This document shows positions 9,010 through 17,695 of a DNA stretch of 64,000 nucleotides, one piece after another. Every line of letters starts with the position of its first letter. Position 1 is the stretch's first letter. The notes under the pieces were generated by a model. The model did not search any database and was not told the DNA's origin. It saw only the letters and a list, made by a program, of their open reading frames with translations. Position numbers and translations under genes: made by a program. Origin of the DNA: Sinorhizobium psoraleae (GTDB lineage: Bacteria; Pseudomonadota; Alphaproteobacteria; Rhizobiales; Rhizobiaceae); contig NZ_JABEKV010000004.1 in NCBI RefSeq assembly GCF_013283645.1, forward strand, positions 496,001 through 560,000, given 5' to 3'.

Positions 9010-10485
9010 ATGCTTGACGCGCTCCAAGACGTTCTGGTGACACCCGCCGAAATGACGGCGATCGACAAAGCGGCCGCCGATTCGGGCATCGATAGCTTCA
9101 CTCTGATGCGTTCAGCCGGAATGGCGGTGTCGGCGGCGGCCTTGCGGCTCTTTCCGGAGGCGCTTCGCTTCGTCGTGCTTTGCGGACCTGGCAACAATGG
9201 CGGCGATGGCTATGTTGCCGCGTCGGCGCTCGCGGACGGCGGCGCCGATGTGGCCGTGTTTGCGCTCGGCAAGCCGGAGGCATTGAAAGGGGACGCGGCG
9301 CGAGCGCAGCGCGCCTGTCCACTCTCGGTGCAGCCGCTCATCGCTTACGAGCCGCAGCCCGGTGACGTCGTCGTCGATGCCTTGTTCGGGGCAGGGCTTG
9401 CCCGCGATCTGCCGGAAGAGGCGTATAAAACTATCGAGCGGGTGAGCGAGGGCCGAATACCGGTAATCGCGGTTGATCTGCCCTCGGGCGTGGACGGGCG
9501 CACGGGAGAGGTCCGGGGTACGAGCTTCACTGCCGCACATACGGTCACGTTCATGGCCAGGAAACCCGGCCATCTGCTGATGCCCGGGCGCGTCCGTTGC
9601 GGCGCCCTGGAGGTATTCGACATCGGTATTCCGGCGCGGCTGGTCAGCGAGAGGGCCGGCGACCTGCGGCTCAATACACCAGCCGCATGGGGATCGCACG
9701 CCAGCGCTCTGGATCCTGCCACGCACAAGTACCGGCGGGGCCATCTGGGTGTGCTTTCGGGCGGTTCGCTCTCGACTGGCGCAGCGCGCCTGTCAGCCGC
9801 CGCTGGCCTCGCAGCGGGTGCCGGTCTGGTGACGCTTGCATCGCCGGCGGAAGCGCTCGCCGTCAATGCGTCCCACCTTACGGCGGTGATGCTCAGGGAA
9901 ATTCGGGACACGGAAGACCTTGCGGCATGGCTCAATGACAAGCGGGTGAACGCATTCGTGCTCGGACCGGGCTTTGGCGTCGGGAAGAAGACGAGGGACT
10001 TTGCCCTGATGCTTTGCGATCGAGCGCTGGTTCTCGATGCCGACGGAATGACGTCTTTCGAGAAGGCAAGGGCGGAACTCTTCGAACGAGCAGCCAACAG
10101 CGGGGGGCGACTGGTGATGACGCCGCACGAGGGCGAGTTCGCACGGTTGTTCCCCGAGATTGTCGCGGATGCTGCGCTGTCCAAGATTGAAAAGGCGCAA
10201 GCGGCTGCGCGACTGAGCCACGCCGTCATCGTTTACAAAGGCCCCGATACGGTTGTCGCCGCTCCATCAGGGCGTGCTATCGTCAATGCCAATGCTCCGC
10301 CATCACTCGCCACCGCGGGATCGGGTGATGTCCTTGCCGGAATTGTCGGCGCTCATCTGGCGCAGGGCATGCCGGCCTTCGAGGCTGCCGCCGCCGCGGT
10401 CTGGCGCCACGGAGAGGCCGGCACGCGCGCAGGTCGCGGCATGACGGCGGAGACACTCATCGAGAACATCCCGCCGCTTCCGTGA
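9010..10485 (+). CDS. nnr: Bifunctional NAD(P)H-hydrate repair enzyme Nnr
   Basis: A 491-residue cytoplasmic fusion. An N-terminal YjeF/epimerase domain (about residues 1-215, with CGPGNNGGDGY) interconverts R and S NAD(P)HX, and a C-terminal ribokinase-like ADP-dependent dehydratase (about 225-490, with VLGPGFGVG, LDADGMTSF and ATAGSGDVLAG) restores NAD(P)H. Both active sites look complete. It is divergent from glnB across about 330 bases. The ribosome site before ATG 9010 is weak. The closest regulatory sign is the NtrC-type dyad, so nitrogen control is possible but unproven. Confidence 0.95.
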   Translation: MLDALQDVLVTPAEMTAIDKAAADSGIDSFTLMRSAGMAVSAAALRLFPEALRFVVLCGPGNNGGDGYVAASALADGGADVAVFALGKPEALKGDAARAQRACPLSVQPLIAYEPQPGDVVVDALFGAGLARDLPEEAYKTIERVSEGRIPVIAVDLPSGVDGRTGEVRGTSFTAAHTVTFMARKPGHLLMPGRVRCGALEVFDIGIPARLVSERAGDLRLNTPAAWGSHASALDPATHKYRRGHLGVLSGGSLSTGAARLSAAAGLAAGAGLVTLASPAEALAVNASHLTAVMLREIRDTEDLAAWLNDKRVNAFVLGPGFGVGKKTRDFALMLCDRALVLDADGMTSFEKARAELFERAANSGGRLVMTPHEGEFARLFPEIVADAALSKIEKAQAAARLSHAVIVYKGPDTVVAAPSGRAIVNANAPPSLATAGSGDVLAGIVGAHLAQGMPAFEAAAAAVWRHGEAGTRAGRGMTAETLIENIPPLP

Positions 10486-10503
10486 CTTACACTCTACGCA
10501 GCA

Positions 10504-11001
10504 TCAGCCGCGCGTGCCCTTGGCGATCGGCTCCTGATAGGTGAAGCCCATGTCCCACGGGAAATAGATCCAGGTATCCTGGCTCACCTCGGTCACGAAA
10601 GTGTCGACGAGCGGGCGTCCCTTCGGCTTGGCATAGACGGCGGCGAAATGGGCTTTAGGCAGCATTGCGCGCACTTCGGCGGCGGTCTTGCCGGTGTCCG
10701 TCAGGTCGTCGACGATCAGCACGCCTTTACCGCCGTCCCTGGCGATTTCCGGAGAGATACCCTTGAGGACCTTCATCTGTCCCTGCGTGTCGTAATCGTG
10801 ATAGGAGGCGATGCAGACGGTCTCGATCATGCGGATGTTGAGTTCGCGGGAGACGATTGCCGCCGGAACGAGGCCCCCGCGGGTGATGCAGACCATCGCA
10901 CGCCATTCCTGGCCGTTGTCGGCCAGCCGCCACGCGAGCGCGCGGGCGTCGCGGTGGAACTGGTCCCAGGTTACTGGAAAGGCTTTATCTGGAAGAGACA
11001 T
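10504..11001 (-). CDS. gpt: Xanthine phosphoribosyltransferase
   Basis: A 165-residue type I phosphoribosyltransferase that salvages xanthine and guanine with PRPP. The PRPP motif [14 protein letters not shown] is intact (near residues 94-107), the N-terminal [14 protein letters not shown] matches Gpt, and the hood segment near [11 protein letters not shown] is the usual xanthine/guanine type. It is convergent with nnr, with only 18 bases between the stops. Length and motifs fit bacterial Gpt. Confidence 0.94.
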   Translation of the reverse strand: MSLPDKAFPVTWDQFHRDARALAWRLADNGQEWRAMVCITRGGLVPAAIVSRELNIRMIETVCIASYHDYDTQGQMKVLKGISPEIARDGGKGVLIVDDLTDTGKTAAEVRAMLPKAHFAAVYAKPKGRPLVDTFVTEVSQDTWIYFPWDMGFTYQEPIAKGTRG

Positions 11002-11195
11002 GTGCGGGCTCCGGCTTCTCGTCGAACACAGGTTGCGAAGTGCGGCGGCAGACCATGGGTTCGCAGAGCGCGCTTCGTTACGATTTGAATATGCAATACT
11101 GAAAATGAAGCCCGGAGCGCAAGGGCCGGACAGGCTTGTCCGGAAATCCGTTCCTCCGCTCGTTGGCTTTGTCGAACGCTGAACGACGGATGCCG

Positions 11196-11942
11196 CTAGC
11201 GGGCGCCGGTGATTGTCTCGATCATCGCCATGACATCGGCTTCGGCGGCAGCGAGCACGGCAGCATCGCGAGCACGGATGACGATATCGGTCGAGAAGCT
11301 CTTGCCGTCGAATTTGGGGTAGGAACCGATGCTCGTTTCCGGATGCCGTCTTTGAACCTCCGTCAAAGGGCCGCCAATATCGCCTTCGCCATAAGGCGAG
11401 CGGACCGTACGTGACAGCACCGGCGTGCCGGTCTGGAGGCCAGGCAGCAAGCTGTCGAGCATCGCCTGAAAGACCTGCGGCACACCGGCCATGACGTAAA
11501 CATTGTCTATCCTGAAGCCGGGCGCCGTCGAAACGGGATTGGAGATATGGACGGCGCCGACCGGCATGCGCGCCATGCGCCTACGCGCATCGGTAAACTC
11601 CATGCCGCGTCGTTCATACATGGCGCCAAGCAGCGACATTGCTTCCGGGTCGTAGACGCACTCGACTCCGAACGCCCTGGAGATGGCGTCGGCGGTGATG
11701 TCATCGTGCGTCGGCCCGATGCCGCCGGATGTGAAGACATGGTCATAATGCCCACGCAAGGCGTTGACCGCGCCCACAATTGCCTCCTCGTCATCCGCGA
11801 CGATGCGAACCTCCCGCAGGTCGATGCCGACCATGGTCAGCATCTCCGCCAGATGGCCGATATTCTTGTCCTTCGTCCGGCCGGAGAGGAGCTCATCGCC
11901 AATAGCGAGCATGGCGGCGGTGACGATCCTGGCAGTGGTCAT
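11196..11942 (-). CDS. CinA-like molybdopterin-binding domain protein
   Basis: A 248-residue single-domain protein of the MoaB/MogA/CinA-N fold. It shows [19 protein letters not shown] at the start and the fold signature [19 protein letters not shown]. Full-length CinA also carries a C-terminal nicotinamide-nucleotide deamidase domain, which is absent here; stand-alone copies of this length are common in alphaproteobacteria. Start at ATG 11942 is supported by GGGAG 7 bases upstream and by the conserved N terminus; the frame runs further upstream to 12074 without family-like sequence. The true reaction is uncertain. Confidence 0.85.
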   Translation of the reverse strand: MTTARIVTAAMLAIGDELLSGRTKDKNIGHLAEMLTMVGIDLREVRIVADDEEAIVGAVNALRGHYDHVFTSGGIGPTHDDITADAISRAFGVECVYDPEAMSLLGAMYERRGMEFTDARRRMARMPVGAVHISNPVSTAPGFRIDNVYVMAGVPQVFQAMLDSLLPGLQTGTPVLSRTVRSPYGEGDIGGPLTEVQRRHPETSIGSYPKFDGKSFSTDIVIRARDAAVLAAAEADVMAMIETITGAR

Positions 11943-12106
11943 GGGGGCTCCCGCGTTGTTGATGATCGTCCGGTGCGATCTCGTCACTGTTGAAGAAAGC
12001 TTGACAGTCTGTCGACCGCTGACGTGCTGGCGACGACATGCGTTTTGATAAATCCTCCCTGCGGTCACGATCAAGCTGAATTGCCGGACATCGAAGGAGT
12101 AACATA

Positions 12107-12706
12107 ATGGCTAAGGTACTGGTCCTCTACTATTCGGCCTATGGGCATATCGAAACGATGGCCCACGCCGTCGCGGAGGGCGCCAAATCAACCGGGGCAG
12201 AGGTTGTCGTCAAGCGTGTTCCCGAGCTTGTGCCGGAAGATGTGGCGAAGGCTTCGCACTACAAGATGGATCAGGCTGCGCCGATCGCCACCGTCAGCGA
12301 ACTGGCGGATTACGATGCGATCATCTTCGGTTCAGGCACGCGCTACGGCACCGTCGCGTCGCAGATGCGCAACTTCATAGACCAGACCGGCAGCCTTTGG
12401 GCACAGGGCAAGCTTGTCGGCAAGGTCGGTTCGGCCTTCACTTCCTCGGCAACTCAGCACGGCGGTCAGGAGTCAACGATACTCGGTCTGATCCCAACGT
12501 TGATGCATCTCGGCATGATCGTCGTCGGTCTTCCCTATGCATTCGAAGGCCAGATGGGGCTGGACGAAATCAAGGGCGGATCTCCCTATGGCGCCTCGAC
12601 GATCACCGGTGGCGACGGTTCGCGCCAGCCATCGGCAGTCGAACTCGAAGCCGCCCGTTACCAGGGCGCGCATGTCGCGAAGATCGCTGCGAAACTTGCG
12701 TCCTGA
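12107..12706 (+). CDS. wrbA: NAD(P)H:quinone oxidoreductase, WrbA type IV flavoprotein
   Basis: A 199-residue flavodoxin-like enzyme that reduces quinones by two electrons and protects against oxidative stress. The FMN-binding opening [17 protein letters not shown], the segment [18 protein letters not shown] and the later [11 protein letters not shown] are all WrbA signatures. AAGGAG lies 7 bases before the ATG. It is divergent from the CinA-like gene and closed by a strong hairpin, so it appears to be monocistronic. Confidence 0.96.
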   Translation: MAKVLVLYYSAYGHIETMAHAVAEGAKSTGAEVVVKRVPELVPEDVAKASHYKMDQAAPIATVSELADYDAIIFGSGTRYGTVASQMRNFIDQTGSLWAQGKLVGKVGSAFTSSATQHGGQESTILGLIPTLMHLGMIVVGLPYAFEGQMGLDEIKGGSPYGASTITGGDGSRQPSAVELEAARYQGAHVAKIAAKLAS

Positions 12707-12727
12707 CACGTCTGGTTCGAAAACTGC

Positions 12728-12757
12728 TGGCGCGGTCCGGTCGGACCGCGCCTTGAA
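12728..12757 (+). terminator. Terminator of wrbA
   Basis: A perfect ten-pair stem, GGCGCGGTCC with GGACCGCGCC, around a four-base loop, about 25 bases after the stop. The T tract after it is short (TTGAAGTT). Confidence 0.75.
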
Positions 12758-12938
12758 GTTCTACCAAGGCTTCAAAAGGCGGCCAAAATCATCGCAGAAG
12801 TGGCCTAGCGGCGTTTTTTTGTGCTAACATTGTACCTGTTCGGCATGCAAATGCCATTGATGAGGAGGAAGAAGCAGGACCGTGCGGCAACGGTCCGCCG
12901 GGGGCAGACACTGTCCCAGGAATCCAGGGGAGTGAAGA

Positions 12939-13181
12939 ATGGCGCGGATCACTTATTCGATCGTTCAACACGACGGAGGCTGGGCCTATAAGGCAGCCGA
13001 CGCGTATTCAGAGTCCTTTCCCAGTCGCGAGATGGCACTGGCGGCCGCAAAGGTCGCAGCGGCCGAACAGCAAGTCGGCGGCGACGACGAGGAAATCAGC
13101 TTCCAGGATGAAAAGGGAAATTGGCATTTCGAACACGCTGATGGGGGAGATCGACCTGAAGCAACCGTCGAGGATGGCTGA
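12939..13181 (+). CDS. Small DUF2188-type protein
   Basis: An 80-residue soluble protein. ITYSIVQHDGGWAYKAADAYSESFPSREMALAAA resembles DUF2188 proteins, a small family of unknown function with a pattern of the kind VxxxDGGWAVK. The remainder is acidic (GGDDEEISFQDEKGNWHFE). GGGGAG lies about 7 bases before the ATG. It is followed 90 bases later by another small unknown gene on the same strand, possibly cotranscribed. Confidence 0.75.
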   Translation: MARITYSIVQHDGGWAYKAADAYSESFPSREMALAAAKVAAAEQQVGGDDEEISFQDEKGNWHFEHADGGDRPEATVEDG

Positions 13182-13270
13182 TGATGCTTGAAGGGGCAGT
13201 TGGGTCTGAGTGTATTCGCCCCTGACGACGCCGTCCCCGTACGCGATGACTACGCGACGGAGGATTTTCA

Positions 13271-13489
13271 ATGCATTATAACGTTCAGATCTTCACCTGG
13301 ACCGCCCGCTTGGGCGTTCATCAGGTCGGATCGGTCATCGAAGTCGACGCGCCCAATCCGAAAGCAGCGGCGGTTTCGCTGCTTGGGTTGCGGCTGGACG
13401 ATACCGGAATGTCGTCGAAACTAGCGGTTAGAGTCTGGCGCGGAGAAGACGGCTATAAAGCCGACTGCGATTGTTTTTACTATCACTGA
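13271..13489 (+). CDS. Small hypothetical protein
   Basis: A 72-residue protein I do not recognise. GGAGG lies about 7 bases before the ATG. The product mixes beta-type segments (YNVQIFTWTARLGVHQVGSVIEV) with an alanine-rich helix and ends in a small cysteine pair (DCDCFYYH) that could bind metal. Only the ribosome site and coding-like composition support it. It lies 90 bases downstream of the DUF2188 gene. Confidence 0.55.
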   Translation: MHYNVQIFTWTARLGVHQVGSVIEVDAPNPKAAAVSLLGLRLDDTGMSSKLAVRVWRGEDGYKADCDCFYYH

Positions 13490-13910
13490 CCCGGGATCTC
13501 GCCTCGAAGTTTCGTGAGGTCGCGTAAGCCTGCCGCTTCCCGCCGTTCGTGCCGAGCGAATGACGGGGTATTTTGCTTGCGCCTGCGGCGCCCCGGGTTT
13601 CATTCATCCGGCGTACAGAGCCTCAGCCGATGACCGTCGGGATCAGGTGGGAAACGATCCCGATGGCCGGCGGCCGAGCAGTCGTGAATAGAATGCCGCA
13701 CGTTCCGCAGGATTCTGAACATACAGGAGAGGGAGATTGGGCTTCAGCATCATCGTCTCCTTTTCCGATGGCAGGATTATAGGAGTCGCTGCTGTCAGTT
13801 TGTGTGAGCATTCTGTGGCCGAGGCAAAACGATCCAGGCGAACTGCTCGCCTACGAAACCTCTATCTCGTTTGCGAGAATAATCACGCAACATATTGATG
13901 AGCTGAGATA
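13490..13910. other. Stretch without a convincing gene
   Basis: Two short opposing frames cover 13573-13811 (69 residues on the plus strand, 62 on the minus). Neither has a clear ribosome site or recognisable sequence. I see no hairpin or repeat. Confidence 0.4.
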
Positions 13911-14123
13911 TCAGTCCTTGAAAACGGCATCGATCCCGGCCGAGGATTTACGATTTCTTGCCGAGAACAGGGTCTTCCAGATCGGGTGCCGACCAAGCGT
14001 TTGTTGATGATGCAATTCCGCCTGGCGTGCCGCAATAGCGCTTGCAAAGGCTTCCTTCATCGCATCGATGCGACGGCGCTTTTCGTCCCATTCGTCGCGG
14101 TTGTGCCGGGCTTCCGCCATCAC
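13911..14123 (-). CDS. Small charged hypothetical protein
   Basis: A 70-residue unrecognised protein. The N-terminal half is helical and very charged (NRDEWDEKRRRIDAMKEAFASAIAARQAEL), then a basic tail. Its ATG overlaps the TGA of the gene before it (14120-14123), the usual sign of translational coupling, so the two small genes probably form one transcript. Function unknown. Confidence 0.5.
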   Translation of the reverse strand: MMAEARHNRDEWDEKRRRIDAMKEAFASAIAARQAELHHQQTLGRHPIWKTLFSARNRKSSAGIDAVFKD

Positions 14124-14401
14124 ACGGTACTCCTGGCCTCGCGGGATCTCACGAACGAGCGGCCGGCCATGAGAAGATGGAGCTCATTTGTGGTTCCAGC
14201 CTGATAGGCTTCGATGAGCATTCTGCCGTATCTTTGCGCGGGGGCACTGTCGCGCGACCATCGGTGCTCGTTGCAGAGACGGTCGAACACGCGCTGAAGC
14301 GTATCCAGGTCTTCTGGAAACAAAGGCACGTCAGATGACGCTTGCAGTGGACGCACGCCGTTACCCTCTGTCAGCGATGCAAGGACAAATTTTCGAGGCA
14401 A
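14120..14401 (-). CDS. Small hypothetical protein
   Basis: A 93-residue unrecognised soluble protein, mainly helical: LDTLQRVFDRLCNEHRW followed by QRYGRMLIEAYQAGTTNELHLLMAG. Its stop overlaps the start of the next gene by four bases (ATGA). A perfect nine-pair inverted repeat lies about 30 bases upstream and may be its operator. I cannot assign a function. Confidence 0.55.
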   Translation of the reverse strand: MPRKFVLASLTEGNGVRPLQASSDVPLFPEDLDTLQRVFDRLCNEHRWSRDSAPAQRYGRMLIEAYQAGTTNELHLLMAGRSFVRSREARSTV

Positions 14402-14429
14402 TTCAGCTTGCCAGCAACGGGCGCCGATT

Positions 14430-14454
14430 GAACCCCTGGCGAATCAGGGGTTCG
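14430..14454. repeat. Inverted repeat upstream of the small two-gene unit
   Basis: GAACCCCTG-GCGAAT-CAGGGGTTC is a perfect nine-pair dyad. It is followed on the plus strand by GTATATTTTTT, so it could also act as a terminator in that direction. On the minus strand it lies just ahead of the 93-residue gene. Confidence 0.6.
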
Positions 14455-14598
14455 TATATTTTTTCGCTCGAGATGATGATGCGGTATTCGCCGGGCGTTA
14501 ACGACTCGCACAGAGGAGTCTCTGCTGCGCCGACGTGGCCACTGCGCTGAAAAACATTTCCTTGACTGAATCCCCTAAGTGTTTGATCTAGGCCGCAG

Positions 14599-14683
14599 GC
14601 GGACGTGGCGAAACTGGTAGACGCAAGGGACTTAAAATCCCTCGGTTAACACCGTACGGGTTCGATTCCCGTCGTCCGCACCA
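14599..14683 (+). tRNA. tRNA-Leu (anticodon UAA)
   Basis: The acceptor stem GCGGACG pairs with CGTCCGC, then discriminator A and an encoded CCA. The anticodon loop CTTAAAA gives UAA; the extra-long variable arm (CTCGGTTAACACCG) fits a class II leucine tRNA; GGTTCGATTCC is the T loop region. 85 nt with CCA. Confidence 0.97.
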
Positions 14684-14707
14684 ACTTCCCCCGCGGCCGA
14701 GCCGCCA

Positions 14708-15412
14708 TCAGCCTGCAATTTTGCGCAGTACCGTCTCAAGCTGACCGAGCTCTGCGATTTCGTGAAAACGCGGATGGTCTTCCGGTTTCTCGTGATGTTC
14801 GAACGACCAGGTGAGGGCGTGCGGGACGTAGACGCCCCAGCTTCCGGCTGCGAGGGCAGGGACGATGTCGGACTTCAGCGAATTACCGACCATGAGGCTC
14901 CGTGACGGTCCGTCGCCGTGTTGGGAGAATATCCGCTCATAGGTCGACATGGTCTTGTCGCTGACGATCTCGATGGCGGCGAAGAAGTCGCCGAGGCCGG
15001 AGGCGGCAAGCTTTCGCTCCTGATCGAAGAGGTCGCCCTTGGTGATCATGATCAGGCGAAAGCGTCCGGCGAGAGCTTCGAGTGTCTCCTGGACATTTGG
15101 CAGCGGTTCGACAGGATGGCCAAGCATTTCCCGTCCGGCGGCCAGGATTTCGGCAATGACGGATGGCGGCAGGTTGCCGCCGGTTACCTCGAGCGCCGTC
15201 TCGATCATCGATAGGGTGAAACCCTTGATGCCGAAGCCGTAGAGGCCCAGATTGCGCTTTTCGGCTGCCAGCAATCTCGCGGGCAACTCCTCCGGGTCGG
15301 TGTGGTCCCGCAGCAATTCGACGAAGCGCGTTTCTGTCACGCGATAGAACCGTTCGTTCTGCCACAGCGTATCGTCGGCATCGAAACCGATTGTCGTAAT
15401 TCTGTTCGGCAT
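14708..15412 (-). CDS. HAD-superfamily hydrolase
   Basis: A 234-residue phosphatase-like HAD protein. Motif I is TIGFDADDTLW, motif II the threonine of LIMITKGDLF, motif III the lysine near DKTMSTYERIF, and motif IV SLMVGNSLKSDIVPA. The cap is of the small helical type, as in phosphoglycolate phosphatase and YjjG-like enzymes. The substrate cannot be read from sequence. Start at ATG 15412 fits the family N terminus; it is only 4 bases after the stop of the upstream secreted-protein gene, so the two are probably cotranscribed. Confidence 0.88.
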   Translation of the reverse strand: MPNRITTIGFDADDTLWQNERFYRVTETRFVELLRDHTDPEELPARLLAAEKRNLGLYGFGIKGFTLSMIETALEVTGGNLPPSVIAEILAAGREMLGHPVEPLPNVQETLEALAGRFRLIMITKGDLFDQERKLAASGLGDFFAAIEIVSDKTMSTYERIFSQHGDGPSRSLMVGNSLKSDIVPALAAGSWGVYVPHALTWSFEHHEKPEDHPRFHEIAELGQLETVLRKIAG

Positions 15413-15416
15413 GGGC

Positions 15417-16007
15417 CTATTGTGCGGCGATCTTGAAGGGCTGGTCGACGGTTGCACTCTTGCCGCTGTTGATATCATTGAAATGGAAGCGCAGCACATA
15501 ATCGCCGGCCGGAGCGCCGGTGACGTCGATGGTCAGCGTCGAGTAGATCTCCTGATTGCGCAGGTAACCGGTGAACGTGAAATCGCCGAATGCCTTCTGA
15601 CTGGCGAGAACCTCGCCCTTTGGGTTGAGGATATCGAAATCCACCGTGAAACGCGTCTGGATCTTGCCCTTGACGCTCGCTTCCTTCCAGGTGAGTCCAA
15701 CCGGCTCGACATAGGAGACGATTGGTTCTCCGGCCTTGAAGGTCGGATCGGCCTTGGGTTCGTACATGGCGTAGCCAGCCGGCTCGGCGGTGACGAAGAC
15801 CGCTTTACCGATCGCGAACGGCAGCGTTTGGGAAAAGTCGCCCACCGCCTGGCGCAGCGTTTCCCGGGCACCCGCCGCGTCACCAGAGGTCGCCTGCTGT
15901 TCCGCTTTCGTTGCCGCATCGGAAAGCGGACCGGCCCGAACTGCCCCTTCGGTCGTGGCCACGATTGCGGCTGTCACTGTTGCAAGCAGGAGCAGGTGTT
16001 TCGACAT
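15417..16007 (-). CDS. Putative secreted protein of unknown function
   Basis: A 196-residue protein with a Sec-type signal peptide (MSKHLLLLATVTAAIVATTEGAVRAG). After the signal come a short alanine-rich helical stretch and then beta-rich sequence (QTRFTVDFDILNPKGEVLASQKAFGDFTFTG and YVLRFHFNDINSGKSATVDQPFKI) that suggests an immunoglobulin-like periplasmic domain. ATG 16007 has a GGGGGGAA ribosome site. The partner downstream is the HAD hydrolase. I do not recognise a family. Confidence 0.7.
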   Translation of the reverse strand: MSKHLLLLATVTAAIVATTEGAVRAGPLSDAATKAEQQATSGDAAGARETLRQAVGDFSQTLPFAIGKAVFVTAEPAGYAMYEPKADPTFKAGEPIVSYVEPVGLTWKEASVKGKIQTRFTVDFDILNPKGEVLASQKAFGDFTFTGYLRNQEIYSTLTIDVTGAPAGDYVLRFHFNDINSGKSATVDQPFKIAAQ

Positions 16008-16084
16008 CGCATTCCCCCCATGCCCATTGCGCAAGACTTTCGGTATTTGGCACGCCAAGTCAAGGCACTGGTAGGTCACGACAC

Positions 16085-17599
16085 TCAGTGCTTCCAGAAG
16101 ATCGGGGTCAGGATGACGAGGACAGTCAGGACTTCGAGACGTCCGAGTAGCATCATCAGCGACAAAAGGTAGAGCTCGGGGTCATCGAGCGTCGAGAAGT
16201 TGCCAACCGGACCGATAATGCTGCCGAGGCCGGGACCGACATTGGAGAGGCAGGTGATGACAGCGGACACCGCCGTGACCAAATCATAGCCGAGCGCCCC
16301 CATCATCAGACTGCCGAAAACCCAGAGCAGGATATAAGTTATGAAAAACAGGAAGATGGCGCGCTGCGTATCCGCATCGACGGTGTTGTTGCCGTAGCGC
16401 ACCGCGTAGATTGCATTGGGATAGACGAGCCTGTTCAATCCGGAGCGGATCGCGTTAAAGAGCACGACGAAGCGATAGGCCTTGATGCCGCCGGCGGTCG
16501 AACCGGAACAACCACCCATGAAGGTGGCGATAAACGCGGTCATGACGACGAAGGGACCCCAGAGACTATAGTCTTCACTGGCGTAGCCAGTAGTCGAAAG
16601 GAGCGAGGTAATGTTGAAGAAGGCGTGTGCCAGCGCCAGATGAAATTCGACGCCGTTTGCAAGCCGATGATAGACGGCGACGGCCACCGAAAACGCGGTG
16701 AGATAGCCGAGAAAGACGGTGATCTGCGGATCGCGGAGTGCATCGAGGCGCCCGCGGACGACAAGCACGATCAGGATCGAGAAGGGCAGACTGCAGAGCG
16801 TCATGAAGAAGGTGCTGGTCCACAGAAGTGGAATGCTGCCGAAATAGGCAAATGACGCATCGTGGGTTGAAAAGCCACCGGTGGCGACGGTCGTCATCGC
16901 GTGGTTGATCGCGTCGAAGCGGTTCATGCCGGTCACGCTGTAGCCGATCGCGCAGAGCAGCGTGATCGTCACATAGATGGCGAGGAAGGCGCGGCTGAAG
17001 CTTGCGATGCGGGCGAATGGCTTGTCGCCCGTGTCGGAGGACTCCATCTTGAAGAAGGACATGCCGCCGACGCGCAAGTACGGAATGATAAAGAGGCCGA
17101 GAACGACGATGCCGATGCCGCCCAGCCAGCAAAGAAGCGAGCGCCAGAGCAGCAGGCCCGGTGGTGCGTTGTCGAGCCCGACAATGACGGTCGAACCGGT
17201 GGTCGTAACCGCGGAAACGGATTCGAAGAGCGCCTGGGCGAAATCGAGATCGAGCGAGGAAAGCCAGAGCGGGATTGCGCCGACGACCGAGAAGACGGAC
17301 CAGAGCAGGTTGACCAGAAGGAAGCCGAATTTTTTCGAGAACGGCGGAGGTCCCGCGCGGGTCGCCATGAAGGTCGCCGCAGAGAGGCCGCCAGTCAGGA
17401 AGGCCGTTACGGCGAAGATCTCCCAGTCCGGATGTCCGTAGTATAGGTCGACGAGAGCGGGGACCAACATCGCGGCGGAAAGATAGAGGCCGAGGATCGC
17501 CGCAATGTGGACAGCGTGCCGGAACAGGGTTGCATTCAAGCTTCGATTTCCCGGAAACAATTGTCGAACCGGCCGATGGTCGCCCGGTGCGGCTGCCAT
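16085..17599 (-). CDS. trkH: TrkH-family potassium uptake protein
   Basis: A 504-residue integral membrane subunit of a Trk/Ktr potassium (K+/H+) uptake system. It shows the four M1-P-M2 repeats of this family, with filter-like segments VTTTGSTVIV, MTTVATGGFSTHDAS, LSTTGYASEDYS and CLSNVGPGLGS, and a C-terminal positively charged cytoplasmic end. It works with a cytoplasmic TrkA NAD-binding protein encoded elsewhere. The first 20 residues from ATG 17599 are not typical, and a start a few codons later is possible. It is divergent from ilvA. Confidence 0.93.
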   Translation of the reverse strand: MAAAPGDHRPVRQLFPGNRSLNATLFRHAVHIAAILGLYLSAAMLVPALVDLYYGHPDWEIFAVTAFLTGGLSAATFMATRAGPPPFSKKFGFLLVNLLWSVFSVVGAIPLWLSSLDLDFAQALFESVSAVTTTGSTVIVGLDNAPPGLLLWRSLLCWLGGIGIVVLGLFIIPYLRVGGMSFFKMESSDTGDKPFARIASFSRAFLAIYVTITLLCAIGYSVTGMNRFDAINHAMTTVATGGFSTHDASFAYFGSIPLLWTSTFFMTLCSLPFSILIVLVVRGRLDALRDPQITVFLGYLTAFSVAVAVYHRLANGVEFHLALAHAFFNITSLLSTTGYASEDYSLWGPFVVMTAFIATFMGGCSGSTAGGIKAYRFVVLFNAIRSGLNRLVYPNAIYAVRYGNNTVDADTQRAIFLFFITYILLWVFGSLMMGALGYDLVTAVSAVITCLSNVGPGLGSIIGPVGNFSTLDDPELYLLSLMMLLGRLEVLTVLVILTPIFWKH

Positions 17600-17695
17600 A
17601 GTGGCTTGCTCGATCGATTCGTGTCAAATCGATGGCCTCGCGCAATGCAATGTGCCATAGCGTCATGCATCGGCAAACGCAACGGATAACCCTAC

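Noticed and set aside
13573-13811. Opposed small frames (69 and 62 residues)
   Set aside because: Neither has a ribosome site, and they overlap each other almost fully; at most one could be real, and there is no support for either.
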